The position numbers were made by a program, and so were the translations under genes. The notes below the pieces were generated by a model. The model did not search any database and was not told where the DNA came from. It saw nothing but the letters and a program-made list of their open reading frames with translations. DNA of 64,000 bases, taken from the IMG/VR virus record IMGVR_UViG_3300010885_011634, positions 27,264-91,263 of that record, one strand, 5' to 3'. Of the stretch, positions 32,598 through 41,020 are shown in pieces (position 1 is the stretch's first letter; every line of letters begins with the position of its first letter). The stretch is from a virus.

Positions 32598-34051
32598 TCT
32601 TCAATTCCTATATAGTCTTTGCATATTTTCATATTGCGCTCTTTTTGTCTAGCATAGTATCTTAATATATATTCGTTAGATTCGTGCTTTGCTACTAGAG
32701 CTGGCGAGATTAATCCCAATGCATCAACTACTGTTATCCAGCTTTCTAATGAATATTGTCTAGAGTAGTTGTTTAAGTTAATTTTTCCTGTGAGGTAAAA
32801 TTGTTTTATTTCTTCTAATCTCGCAGTCAATGACTCTGGTATTCTGCTAGGATTGGTTTGATGTTCTTTCCAAAATTTAGTTTCTAATCCTTTTCCTCTA
32901 TAATGCAATGATAAAAAATTCTTTATTGCTTCATAACTTTCTGCTACTGATTGATTAAATTCTTTAGGAAACTCGCTAGCGTCTACCCATGGATTCCACA
33001 CCCTTCTAAGGATCTCTAAAGAGTCAGTAATAATTCCAACTCCGTTAGCTTCTAATGGTTCTAAAAAGCCAGTGCTCAACCCAAGTCCTATTACATTATT
33101 CTTCTGGACTTGATCTAATACACATGGACTAAACTTTATAGATGCAACTGGTTCTGCATGTTCACCAAATTTAGATCTAATTTCGTCTAGAGCCTGCTCA
33201 GGAGTTAAAATGTCTGGATCATACAGATATCCTTGTCCGGTCCTTTGCTTAATACCAATTTGCCAACTCCATCCGGCATCCATTGCTGTTGCTATTGTAG
33301 CTGAATTAAATTTTGGCTTATCCCACCAAGCTATCACTGCTCTTGCTGGAAAGATGTCAGCGTATTCTGTTTTTCCTACATTCATTACTTTTTCTAATAG
33401 CAGTCTTGCAAATCCTGAGCAATCTATTGCCCAGTCAAGTGGAACTATTCGATCGTTATCTAGCACTAACGATTCAATATTTCCTTGGTGGTCAAGATTT
33501 GACTTCTGATATTCACCTTCTATAAGTGATATGTTTCTAGATAGCCCAATCTTTTTTAAGTATGCAGCATTAGCTCGTGAATCAAAATGCCACATAGACG
33601 GACCTATTTGATTTGTATTGGTATCAAATGGAACTAAATTTTCTTTAACACACTGTCCGCTATGAGGAATGTCGCAGGGAGTTATACCCGAGCCTATTAG
33701 TTCTCTAAAATAAAAATATCTTTCTTTTTTACTTGGGAATGTTTTTGCCCATTCAGTGTAATATTCGGAAAACAGTGAGTGATAAAATTTATGACCTTTA
33801 CCGTTCCAGTTATAAAACTCCCCGCCTTGTTTTGGGGTAGCTCCTGTTTCTTTGACCCAATCAATGATGTCGATGCCTAGGTTATTATATATTCCGTTGA
33901 TTGGAAGATTTCCGCTTTCTCCTGCAATAATTGGAGGGCGTTTAGGATCCTCAATTACCGTCACTGTTAAATCAGGCCAGTAGTTTTTTATAAAGATAGC
34001 CGATAGCCATCCTGCTGTGCCTCCACCTAAAATAACTACAGACTTAGTCAT
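32579..34051 (-). CDS. Flavin-dependent halogenase homologue, 490 aa
   Basis: FAD-binding GGGTAGW (9-15), TPKQGGEFYNW with K74, and GFLEPLEANGVG (328-339) follow the tryptophan-halogenase family. The WxWxIP motif reads WSWQIG (261-266): both Trp are kept but the Pro is replaced by Gly. The C-terminal half contains the family's helical substrate cap (FWKEHQTNPSRIPESLTARL). Start and stop overlap neighbours by 8 and 19 bases. Probably an active or diverged halogenase with changed substrate; otherwise a related FAD monooxygenase. Confidence 0.82.
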   Translation of the reverse strand: MTKSVVILGGGTAGWLSAIFIKNYWPDLTVTVIEDPKRPPIIAGESGNLPINGIYNNLGIDIIDWVKETGATPKQGGEFYNWNGKGHKFYHSLFSEYYTEWAKTFPSKKERYFYFRELIGSGITPCDIPHSGQCVKENLVPFDTNTNQIGPSMWHFDSRANAAYLKKIGLSRNISLIEGEYQKSNLDHQGNIESLVLDNDRIVPLDWAIDCSGFARLLLEKVMNVGKTEYADIFPARAVIAWWDKPKFNSATIATAMDAGWSWQIGIKQRTGQGYLYDPDILTPEQALDEIRSKFGEHAEPVASIKFSPCVLDQVQKNNVIGLGLSTGFLEPLEANGVGIITDSLEILRRVWNPWVDASEFPKEFNQSVAESYEAIKNFLSLHYRGKGLETKFWKEHQTNPSRIPESLTARLEEIKQFYLTGKINLNNYSRQYSLESWITVVDALGLISPALVAKHESNEYILRYYARQKERNMKICKDYIGIEEWAQKF

Positions 34052-35633
34052 GATAAATGTTATCTTTTAGGAACTGATAATGAGTTGGCAAAGTATCAAT
34101 ATATTCTAGTACCTGTGATTTTCGAAGCTCGTAGTTTGCTCGAACTTCGTTCCAAATTTTTTCAGCATTCGGTGATCTAAACTCTACTAAATTCGCATAC
34201 GATTCAGAGATGGGATTTAGCCCCATTCCAGCCATAATAAATGTTTCTCCCACGGGCGTATCCCATCTTAAAGATTTTTCTGAATTTATTCTAAACATAG
34301 TTTCTTGAGCATTTCTTCTAAAGTTTACTTTAAGATCAAACGCTTCTGGAACATATCTAATTTTATTTGTTGCGTGGCGCCAATACTCAGTATCTGATCG
34401 TTGACTCATAGCATAGTGTAAGGATACAAATTGTTTGAATCCTTCAAGTTCTTCTCTTGCAGCAAAATTCCACCCGTCGATGTCAAATTGATTTACATAC
34501 CCGTCTCTACGTGATAGAGTATCACTTAGCCTCATGATATTTTCGTGTGTTGTTAATAGTCCAGTAGATTCTAACGGCTCAATAAATCCTAATGCTAGGC
34601 CCATTGCGCAGACGTTTTTAACCCAAGGTTCGTCTTGGACACCGTGGCGTATCTCGATATAATTAAATTCTGTTTCCTCGGCAGTTTTTTCGCCTAGCCT
34701 AATCGCTAAATGTTTTCTAAAATCCTTTTCTGCTTGTTCTCTATCTGCAAATTTACTCGAATGTACATAACCTGTACCTCGTCGGGTATATAACGGAATG
34801 TCCCACACCCATCCATTTTCGATAGCGGTACAATTAGTTACAGAGTGCATTTCATTTTCTCGATCAACATATTGCACTCTAGCAGCCAATGCTCGATCGT
34901 TTAGTAATACATCATCAAAACTTAAAAATTTTGTTTTCATTACCTTTTCAATTAATATTTTTCTGAAGCCCGATGCATCAATGTATAAATCGGCTGTTAA
35001 GTGTCGACCATCTTCGGTAATGATTTCAGAAACTTCTCCTAGCTCATTTTGTTTTACATCAACAATCGTGTCTTGTATGTGAGTCACTCCATTCGGAATG
35101 GCTATTTTTTCTTTTAGGTAAACTCCGAATCGTTCGGCATCCATGTGATATGCAGTGTTAAGATGGAAATCAAACCCTCTAATTTTACCTTCTTCATTTT
35201 TAGTTAATTTGTTTCTGTCAGTCATTAATACTTGATTAACAAACATCTCTGCAAAATCGCTAGGTGGTAATTTTTTTCCCGAATATGCTTGATAGTGGAA
35301 CCAATCCATAATTCCATTATAACAATCAGCAGTATCAAAATTTCCAAACGGATAATGAAAAGATCCGCTGTCTTTTTCTCTGAAATCTGTAAATTTGATT
35401 GAAGTTTTATAGGTAGCGTTACAAAAACTCATCCAATCTTCGTCTTTTAATCCCAATGAATCTAAAAATACATTTATGTGCCCAAGCGTAGATTCTCCTA
35501 CTCCGATGGTTCCTATTTTTTTAGATTCGATCAATGTTATATCTAAAAATTTTAATTTTTTAGATAGATATGCAGCCGTCATCCAGCCGGTTGATCCGCC
35601 GCCTACTATTAAAACTTTTTTGATTGTTGGCAT
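34044..35633 (-). CDS. Flavin-dependent tryptophan-halogenase-type enzyme, 529 aa
   Basis: The most canonical of the four: GGGSTGW (11-17), TYKTSIKFTDF with the catalytic-Lys position K76, GWVWDIPLYTRRGTGYVH with an intact WxWxIP (275-280), and GFIEPLESTGLL (349-360) carrying the conserved EPLES region. The length matches PrnA/RebH (about 530 aa). The ATG overlaps the upstream TAA (TAATG at 35631-35635). It needs a flavin reductase, which is not visible here, so the host's would be used. The substrate is unknown; free tryptophan is the classical one for this family. Confidence 0.88.
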   Translation of the reverse strand: MPTIKKVLIVGGGSTGWMTAAYLSKKLKFLDITLIESKKIGTIGVGESTLGHINVFLDSLGLKDEDWMSFCNATYKTSIKFTDFREKDSGSFHYPFGNFDTADCYNGIMDWFHYQAYSGKKLPPSDFAEMFVNQVLMTDRNKLTKNEEGKIRGFDFHLNTAYHMDAERFGVYLKEKIAIPNGVTHIQDTIVDVKQNELGEVSEIITEDGRHLTADLYIDASGFRKILIEKVMKTKFLSFDDVLLNDRALAARVQYVDRENEMHSVTNCTAIENGWVWDIPLYTRRGTGYVHSSKFADREQAEKDFRKHLAIRLGEKTAEETEFNYIEIRHGVQDEPWVKNVCAMGLALGFIEPLESTGLLTTHENIMRLSDTLSRRDGYVNQFDIDGWNFAAREELEGFKQFVSLHYAMSQRSDTEYWRHATNKIRYVPEAFDLKVNFRRNAQETMFRINSEKSLRWDTPVGETFIMAGMGLNPISESYANLVEFRSPNAEKIWNEVRANYELRKSQVLEYIDTLPTHYQFLKDNIYHD

Positions 35634-37102
35634 TACGTTATTTTCCTTTTCATGATCATTTCAAGTGCATCTCTATGTTTAAGCGGCTGTTCTGAATCGT
35701 CTTTTGCTTTAATTACAAATAGTTTTATTGCAGCCTCGTGCTGTAAGTCAGCTGGCATGTTATGCCACTTTGCTATTAATTTTTCTCTATCAAAATGTCC
35801 TAGTCCATTAAGAACTAAAAACCAATTATGATTTCTAAATAATATATATGGTTTTGCGAACGTTGTTGATAACGGCATATTTTCTTTATACATTGACAAT
35901 GTTTTTGCATTAAACTCAGTTAACTTGAGTGTTTTACAATACTTCCAAAAATCTGAATCTTCTCGTTTTGTTAGATAATGCAATTGCACAAAATCTATAG
36001 TATTTTGAAATACATCAACGAATTGTGCATTATAAATTTCTGATATAGTAGTATTGGTTAATCCCCATGCAGGTAAGCAAGTACTTAATGAAAATGCTTG
36101 TTGTATTGCAGTTCCTATGTTTGTGGCCTCTAGTGGTTCAATAAAACTAGCAGACAAACCGATAGCACATACATTTTTTATCCACGGAGTCTTTGCATAA
36201 CCTGCAGAAAACTTAAATCTTTTTACAATATTAAGTTTTTGTCCATATAGTTCTTCGACTTCTTTAATAGCAGTTTCTTCGTCGATAAATTTATCACAGT
36301 ATACATATCCGTTACCAAATCTATGTTGCGTAGGAATTTGCCATACCCATCCAGCACTAAGGGCAGTGGCTTTAGTATAAGAAGGAATTTCTTGGTCGTC
36401 TGTAAATTCTGTTGGGAATGTTATTGCAGAATTTACTGGTAGAAATTCTGCACAGTCTACCCATTCTGCATTTAATTTTTTAGTTAATACCTTATGAAAT
36501 CCCGAACAATCGATATAAAACTCTGATGTGTAAGAATTTGATTCTCCAAATATTTTACTAATGCCGTTGTCATCTGTTTCAACAGAAGTAATAGTATCTT
36601 CTACAATGCTTACACCTGCCTCTAAACATTTTTTTTGTAAAAATTCGTTGAGCTTAAAGGTATCAAAGTGAAATTGGTTCGCTGAAAATTCGAAAGGATA
36701 ATAATGCTCGCTGTTTGCAATATAGTCGCCAACACATTTCAACGGTTCAACGTTGTCAACTAATAATTTATGATATAGATACGGATACCCCAATGTTGTT
36801 TGTTGTGTGAATTCTGTAATCACCCCATGAATATATTCTTTCTTATCACCATTCCAATTGTCAAATTTAATACCGTACTTAAATGTTGCGTCTGTTTCTT
36901 TAATTAGCTCAACAACATCGATACCAACGTATCGCATAAACTCAGCCCAATGTTCGGTGCTGCCTTCACCTACTCCAACTATGTCGACAATAGAAGATTT
37001 TATAATAGTAATGTCAAGTTCTGGGTACGATTTTTTTAAGATTAGTGCAGATATTAGTCCACTAGTTCCTGCTCCTAAAATACAAATATTATTAATAAGC
37101 AT
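35633..37102 (-). CDS. Flavin-dependent halogenase, 489 aa
   Basis: Carries GAGTSG (10-15), GVGEGSTEHW, TFKYGIKFDNW with K75, GWVWQIPTQHRFGNGYVYCD with intact WxWxIP (252-257), and FIEPLEATNIG (320-330). It is the first halogenase of the cluster, eight bases after the 2OG-like gene at 37111, with AAGGT as ribosome site. The four halogenases differ strongly from one another, which argues for distinct substrates or positions rather than recent gene amplification. Confidence 0.87.
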   Translation of the reverse strand: MLINNICILGAGTSGLISALILKKSYPELDITIIKSSIVDIVGVGEGSTEHWAEFMRYVGIDVVELIKETDATFKYGIKFDNWNGDKKEYIHGVITEFTQQTTLGYPYLYHKLLVDNVEPLKCVGDYIANSEHYYPFEFSANQFHFDTFKLNEFLQKKCLEAGVSIVEDTITSVETDDNGISKIFGESNSYTSEFYIDCSGFHKVLTKKLNAEWVDCAEFLPVNSAITFPTEFTDDQEIPSYTKATALSAGWVWQIPTQHRFGNGYVYCDKFIDEETAIKEVEELYGQKLNIVKRFKFSAGYAKTPWIKNVCAIGLSASFIEPLEATNIGTAIQQAFSLSTCLPAWGLTNTTISEIYNAQFVDVFQNTIDFVQLHYLTKREDSDFWKYCKTLKLTEFNAKTLSMYKENMPLSTTFAKPYILFRNHNWFLVLNGLGHFDREKLIAKWHNMPADLQHEAAIKLFVIKAKDDSEQPLKHRDALEMIMKRKIT

Positions 37103-37110
37103 ATGATACC

Positions 37111-37725
37111 TTAAAATGTATATTCCACTGGAGGAATAGCTTGAAAATCTATATTAAAATTTATTGAAATTCTAGAAATAGTTGTATTGTTTGTATTAGT
37201 TCTATGTTTTAAGAATCCTGGAAATAATACAAGATCGTGTTGTCTAATTCCTGCAGGATATTCCATACATAGGTCTTTACCTTCCTCAGAAAACGGAAAT
37301 GAATGGTAATGATACTCTAAGGGATTTAAGAAAATTAAATCACCGCTGTTTTCTGTATAATCTAAATAATAACAGCCAACTAACGTGTGCCCTAGATGGG
37401 AATGCACGTCAGTCCAGGAGCCGTTGGTATGTAAATTTGCCCACATACTTACTATTTTAGGTTCTAAAAAATATGATAGCCCTAATTCATTCCAATAGTT
37501 TGATGCGTGATTGAAAATTAAATTGCATAACGGTTGAAATATTTCATTGTTATGTAACTCTCGAGCTAGTTGATGTGTACTTTTTCCACCATCTTTTTCT
37601 AAACAATGAGATGTTGATATTTTGTCAAATACATTTAAGAGGTATTCTCTCATAGCAGATTGAATTGAATCATCTAATGCTAGAGATTCTTTATAAATTT
37701 TGATGGCAAAAAGAGGTGATAGCAT
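37111..37725 (-). CDS. 2OG-Fe(II) oxygenase-like protein, 204 aa
   Basis: TIGR02466-type: SMWANLHTNGSWTDVHSHLG (93-112) with H108-x-H110, TLVGCYYLDYTENSGDLIFL, HDLVLFPGFLKHRTNTNN with H174, and SRISINFNI with R185. The start is ATG 37723-37725, not a GTG five codons earlier, because GAGGTGAT lies at a proper distance upstream. Both the ribosome site and the ATG are in a 14-bp hairpin (37708-37748), so translation of this first gene of the halogenase operon is probably controlled. It is the gene that joins the fibre region to the metabolic cluster. Confidence 0.78.
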   Translation of the reverse strand: MLSPLFAIKIYKESLALDDSIQSAMREYLLNVFDKISTSHCLEKDGGKSTHQLARELHNNEIFQPLCNLIFNHASNYWNELGLSYFLEPKIVSMWANLHTNGSWTDVHSHLGHTLVGCYYLDYTENSGDLIFLNPLEYHYHSFPFSEEGKDLCMEYPAGIRQHDLVLFPGFLKHRTNTNNTTISRISINFNIDFQAIPPVEYTF

Positions 37726-37748
37726 ACATCTACTTATCACCTCTTTTT
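37708..37748 (-). promoter_or_regulatory. Hairpin that is both a terminator and an RBS-hiding element
   Basis: Perfect 14-bp inverted repeat (arms 37708-37721 and 37735-37748) with a 13-nt loop. On the minus strand the upstream arm contains the Shine-Dalgarno GAGGTGAT, the loop contains the ATG at 37723-37725, and the downstream arm ends in TTTTT, so the element resembles an intrinsic terminator. It can also act as a terminator on the plus strand (TTTTTT). Confidence 0.75.
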
Positions 37749-37761
37749 TATATGACTACAA

Positions 37762-38238
37762 TTATTGGTTGCTTGGCAGTTCTACTGTTTCTTTAAGACC
37801 AACTACATATAACAATCCTGGAACTTCTGCGTTGTTAACATCAGTCCATGCTGGCGACTCCAATGAACACCATTTAATTGGTGGTCTAGCGGCGTACATT
37901 TCTCTTGCTTCGTCGCTATTTGGTCCAGGAACTGTGGCTTTAACGGTAGTAATATGATCAACCCAATTTGAAGTGTTGTTTATCATATCTTTATACAACA
38001 TATCCAATTGATCGTTAATTTCTCCGTACGCTTGTTTTCTTAACATTCCATATGATGGAGGTGCAGCAACATCTTGCAACCAATTACCGTCTACCAAAAT
38101 CCATGACGGGTTTACGTTGTCACTATCGCAATTTACCCATCTAATTGCAGCGCCAGGGCCTTCATAAATTTCATGTTCTTCCCCAGGATTTGCAATAGCT
38201 TGTACACTGCCCTTAAAATCTACTAATACTCTTTTCAT
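37762..38238 (-). CDS. Tail-fibre-linked protein with a YxxIxDQLDxLY motif, 158 aa
   Basis: I start it at ATG 38236-38238 (MKRVLVDFKGSVQAIANPG), one base after the upstream stop; a longer frame would overlap most of the adhesin's glycine-rich end. The centre carries YGMLRKQAYGEINDQLDMLY, a motif often found in small phage tail and fibre-associated proteins of unknown mechanism. The C-terminus is KWCSLESPAWTDVNNAE. Located directly after the third adhesin, it may be a chaperone or fibre-attachment protein. It ends 14 bases before the regulatory hairpin. Confidence 0.65.
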   Translation of the reverse strand: MKRVLVDFKGSVQAIANPGEEHEIYEGPGAAIRWVNCDSDNVNPSWILVDGNWLQDVAAPPSYGMLRKQAYGEINDQLDMLYKDMINNTSNWVDHITTVKATVPGPNSDEAREMYAARPPIKWCSLESPAWTDVNNAEVPGLLYVVGLKETVELPSNQ

Positions 38239-38239
38239 T

Positions 38240-39160
38240 TTATTTGTACTCCCATACAATAACCATACCGTTTCTTCCGTTTGCGCCGCGACCGTGATCT
38301 CGTGCGCCACCTGTGCCTCCTGATCCTGGTGCTGCTTGTGTTTCTTGATCGTAGGTGTGCGGGGAGTTGTTGTGAACTCCAATAGCACTACCACCAAAAT
38401 AGCTTGAGCCACCTTCACCACCACCGTGGTTAATATGTCCTGACCCACCACCACCATATAAATTCATTGTGCCGCCACTACCAACACCCGGACGACCACC
38501 AGAGTGTCCGGCAATTGCACGGGCGCCTTCGCCTGCGCTTGCTGATAGGTATGGTCCAAAACTTGTAGCACCGCTGCCAGTGCCGGCAACGTTGTGATAG
38601 TTAACACCACCACCACCTGTTCCTACAGTAACTGATACTGAAGAAATGCTTGTAACGTCTAACATGCGTTCTGAAAATCCGCCCCCACCACCGGCTTCAC
38701 CGTGTCCTGATCCCCCGCCACCGGGTCCTACTAATTGAATTCTAATTCTTGTAATGCCAGTAGGTCTAGACCAAGTAGTACTTGAATTAAAAATTTGTAT
38801 AGAAACTAAATCTGAAAATGCATATTCGTATGCATCAGCAGCATTAGTTACTCTAAGAGTTCTGTTAGCAGCGCCTACCGTTGTTAATGCTGTACCACCT
38901 TTACTAATTGGCAATGTACCTGTTACTGTGGTTGTACTTAAATCTACAGCGTTTGCTGCTAATTTTGCTGCGGTTACTGATGTATTTGCAAGTTTTGCAC
39001 CGGTAACATTGGCGTCAGCGATTTTAATTGTTGCAATTTGCCCATCTTGTATTTTAGATGTAATAACAGAATCTGTTGCAAATTTAGCAGATGTAATTGT
39101 AGCATCAACAATACCTGCTGCTGTAATCTTTTTTAGTGAGTTATAATTAAAGGTAGCCAT
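38240..39160 (-). CDS. Glycine-rich tail-fibre adhesin, copy 3, 306 aa
   Basis: The N-terminal half has low-complexity beta repeats (SVTAAKLAANAVDLS, GTLPISKGG). A linker, STTWSRPTGITRIRIQLVGP, leads to a C-terminal domain of dense Gly runs (GGGGSGHGEAGGGGGFSERM to GGARDHGRGANGRNG), comparable with the polyglycine-rich receptor-binding tips of T4-like adhesins. It shares its frame with copies 1 and 2 but is the most diverged of the three, in both flanks and tip. It probably binds a host surface receptor. Confidence 0.75.
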   Translation of the reverse strand: MATFNYNSLKKITAAGIVDATITSAKFATDSVITSKIQDGQIATIKIADANVTGAKLANTSVTAAKLAANAVDLSTTTVTGTLPISKGGTALTTVGAANRTLRVTNAADAYEYAFSDLVSIQIFNSSTTWSRPTGITRIRIQLVGPGGGGSGHGEAGGGGGFSERMLDVTSISSVSVTVGTGGGGVNYHNVAGTGSGATSFGPYLSASAGEGARAIAGHSGGRPGVGSGGTMNLYGGGGSGHINHGGGEGGSSYFGGSAIGVHNNSPHTYDQETQAAPGSGGTGGARDHGRGANGRNGMVIVWEYK

Positions 39161-39173
39161 TTATTTTGTAATC

Positions 39174-40097
39174 CTATCGATATTCATATACAACTACCAT
39201 GCCAGTTGAACCACTTGCACCTCTATGGCGACCTTGTGATCCGCCTGTGCCACCTGCTCCCGGAGATGCCCACCCTTCGTAACCTCCAGGTCCACCGAAT
39301 TCTTCTGCGTGTGCGCCAACGCCCGAACCACCAAAATATGAAAATCCGCCAAGGCCTCCACCGTGTAAGCAATGTCCTGCTCCGCCGCCACCATATAAAT
39401 TAACATCACCACCTGACCCAATGCCTGGACGCCCACCTGTATGTCCACCAACGTTGCGAGCTCCTTCACCGCCACTTGCTGATAGGTATGGGCCAAAACT
39501 ACATGCTGATCCACCACCGGCAACATTATGGTAGTTAACTCCGCCACCATTACCGCCAATAGTTACTGAAACTGATGCAATACTTGTAACATCAAGATAT
39601 CTTTCCGCAAATCCACCGCTGCCGCCAGCTTCGCCGTGACCTGTGCCGCCGGCACCGCTACCTACTACTTGTACTCGAACTCTAGTAATTCCTGCTGGGC
39701 GTGTCCAAGTACCACCTGATGTAAACACCTGCATTGACACTAGCCCTGCATCTTGAAATACTGTAGCATTTCCTGAAGTATTTGCCATTACTGATCGATT
39801 AGCATTACCTGATACCGCAGTTTGTCCTAGACCACCACGTGTATATGGCAGTGTTCCTGTAGCTACTGTAGTTGAGATGTCTACAGATCCTGTCCCCATC
39901 TTTGCAGCAGTTACAGCAGTGTCGGCAATGTTACTTGTTGCAATAGTGGTAGCAGCAAGTTTGGCTGTAGTTACTGAGTTTGAGGCAAAGTCAGCTGTTA
40001 CTAAACTATTATCAGCAATATCTGCGGCCACAATAGTGGCGTCAAGTAATCCCTCACCTGTAATCTTTTTTAGCGAATTGTAATTAAATGTTGCCAT
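39174..40097 (-). CDS. Glycine-rich tail-fibre adhesin, copy 2, 307 aa
   Basis: Same architecture as its neighbours: MATFNYNSLKKITGEG start, repeats such as SVTTAKLAATTIATS, then TWTRPAGITRVRVQVVGSGA and a Gly-rich tip. It is nearly identical to copy 1 over GGEGARNVGGHTGGRPGIGS, but the segment after YFGGS (GVGAHAEEFGGPGGYEGW) differs completely. That points to a variable receptor-facing loop flanked by conserved scaffold. Starts with ATG in AACATTTAATT surroundings, only eight bases after copy 1. Confidence 0.78.
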   Translation of the reverse strand: MATFNYNSLKKITGEGLLDATIVAADIADNSLVTADFASNSVTTAKLAATTIATSNIADTAVTAAKMGTGSVDISTTVATGTLPYTRGGLGQTAVSGNANRSVMANTSGNATVFQDAGLVSMQVFTSGGTWTRPAGITRVRVQVVGSGAGGTGHGEAGGSGGFAERYLDVTSIASVSVTIGGNGGGVNYHNVAGGGSACSFGPYLSASGGEGARNVGGHTGGRPGIGSGGDVNLYGGGGAGHCLHGGGLGGFSYFGGSGVGAHAEEFGGPGGYEGWASPGAGGTGGSQGRHRGASGSTGMVVVYEYR

Positions 40098-40105
40098 GTA
40101 TTATC

Positions 40106-41020
40106 CTATCTAAAGTTCCAAACAATTACGATTCCAGTCTTTCCGTTTGCACCAGTGTGTCTAGCTTGAGCACCGCCCGTGCCGCCAGCGCCAGGGGCAG
40201 CCCAATCTTGATATGTTGCTGTATTTGGTGATTCATGATGTACTCCAATTGACGGTCCACCAAAGAAACTACGACCACCCTGACCGCCGCCATAGTGAGT
40301 ATGTCCACTACCGCCCGATCCGTATAAATTTATTTCGCCGCCTGACCCAATGCCTGGACGCCCACCTGTATGTCCACCTACATTTCGTGCGCCTTCACCA
40401 CCACTTGCTGATAGGTATGGGCCAAAACTAACAGCAGCACCAGCTCCACCTACATTATGATAGTTAACTCCCCCACCTGCGCCACCAATAGTTACTGAAA
40501 CTGATGAAATACCTGTTACATCAAGATATCTTTCTGCATACCCGCCACTTCCGCCAGCTTCGCCGTGACCTGTGCCACCGCCGCCACTTCCGACTAATTG
40601 AATTTTAACACGAGTACAGTTTGCTGGACGTGTCCAGGTACCGCCTGATGTGAATACACTACACGATATTAATCCGCTGCCACCATATTCAAGAGCAGTA
40701 CCAGCATTATTAACCATAATAGCGCCGTTAGCTGACATAGTGCTAAGATTGGTTCCGCCACGTGCAACTGGAAGGGTACCTGTGGCCTTTGCCCCAGATA
40801 TATCTACTGCACTTGCAGCCATCGCTGCTGATGTTACTGTTGTTGCTGCTATTTTTGTATCAGTAACTTGTAAAGCACCAATTTTAGCTCCAGTTATATT
40901 TAGAGCTAGAATTTTTGTATCTGTAATAGCACCTGCTGCAATATCAGCATCAGCAATAGTTCCGTCAACAAGGCCTGCGCCGGATATTTTCTTAAAGCTA
41001 TTATAATTAAATGTTGCCAT
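40106..41020 (-). CDS. Glycine-rich tail-fibre adhesin, copy 1, 304 aa
   Basis: First of three tandem genes. N-terminal helix/beta repeats (GALQVTDTKIAATTVTSAAM), then TWTRPANCTRVKIQLVGSGG and a polyglycine tip with GGEGARNVGGHTGGRPGIGS shared with copy 2, and a private loop IGVHHESPNTATYQDW. Such tip loops are the host-range determinants of comparable T4-like adhesins. The start overlaps the end of the upstream gene by one base (TAATG). Three copies would allow recombination between tips. Confidence 0.78.
   Translation of the reverse strand: MATFNYNSFKKISGAGLVDGTIADADIAAGAITDTKILALNITGAKIGALQVTDTKIAATTVTSAAMAASAVDISGAKATGTLPVARGGTNLSTMSANGAIMVNNAGTALEYGGSGLISCSVFTSGGTWTRPANCTRVKIQLVGSGGGGTGHGEAGGSGGYAERYLDVTGISSVSVTIGGAGGGVNYHNVGGAGAAVSFGPYLSASGGEGARNVGGHTGGRPGIGSGGEINLYGSGGSGHTHYGGGQGGRSFFGGPSIGVHHESPNTATYQDWAAPGAGGTGGAQARHTGANGKTGIVIVWNFR

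Larger units (their letters stand above)
38240..41020 (-). repeat. Tandem triplication of adhesin genes
   Basis: Three consecutive genes with the same start, repeat body and Gly-rich tip. Copies 1 and 2 share near-identical DNA for at least 85 bases around 39412-39500 and 40340-40430, while the region just downstream of each differs. Confidence 0.85.

Noticed and set aside
38239-38457. N-terminal 73-codon extension of the 158-aa fibre-linked gene
   Set aside because: It would overlap the Gly-rich end of adhesin copy 3 in another frame; the ATG at 38236-38238 directly after the upstream stop is a better start.
38754-39146. 130-codon plus-strand frame opposite adhesin copy 3
   Set aside because: Similar mirror frames occur opposite copies 1 and 2 because the genes are repeats; all are shadows.
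39194-39559. 121-codon minus-strand frame overlapping adhesin copy 2
   Set aside because: It is the +1 frame of a Gly-rich coding stretch; the Val/Ala/Leu composition follows from shifted GGN codons.
38240-41020. CRISPR-like or phase-variation repeat array
   Set aside because: The repeats are whole coding genes with shared domains, without short regular spacers.
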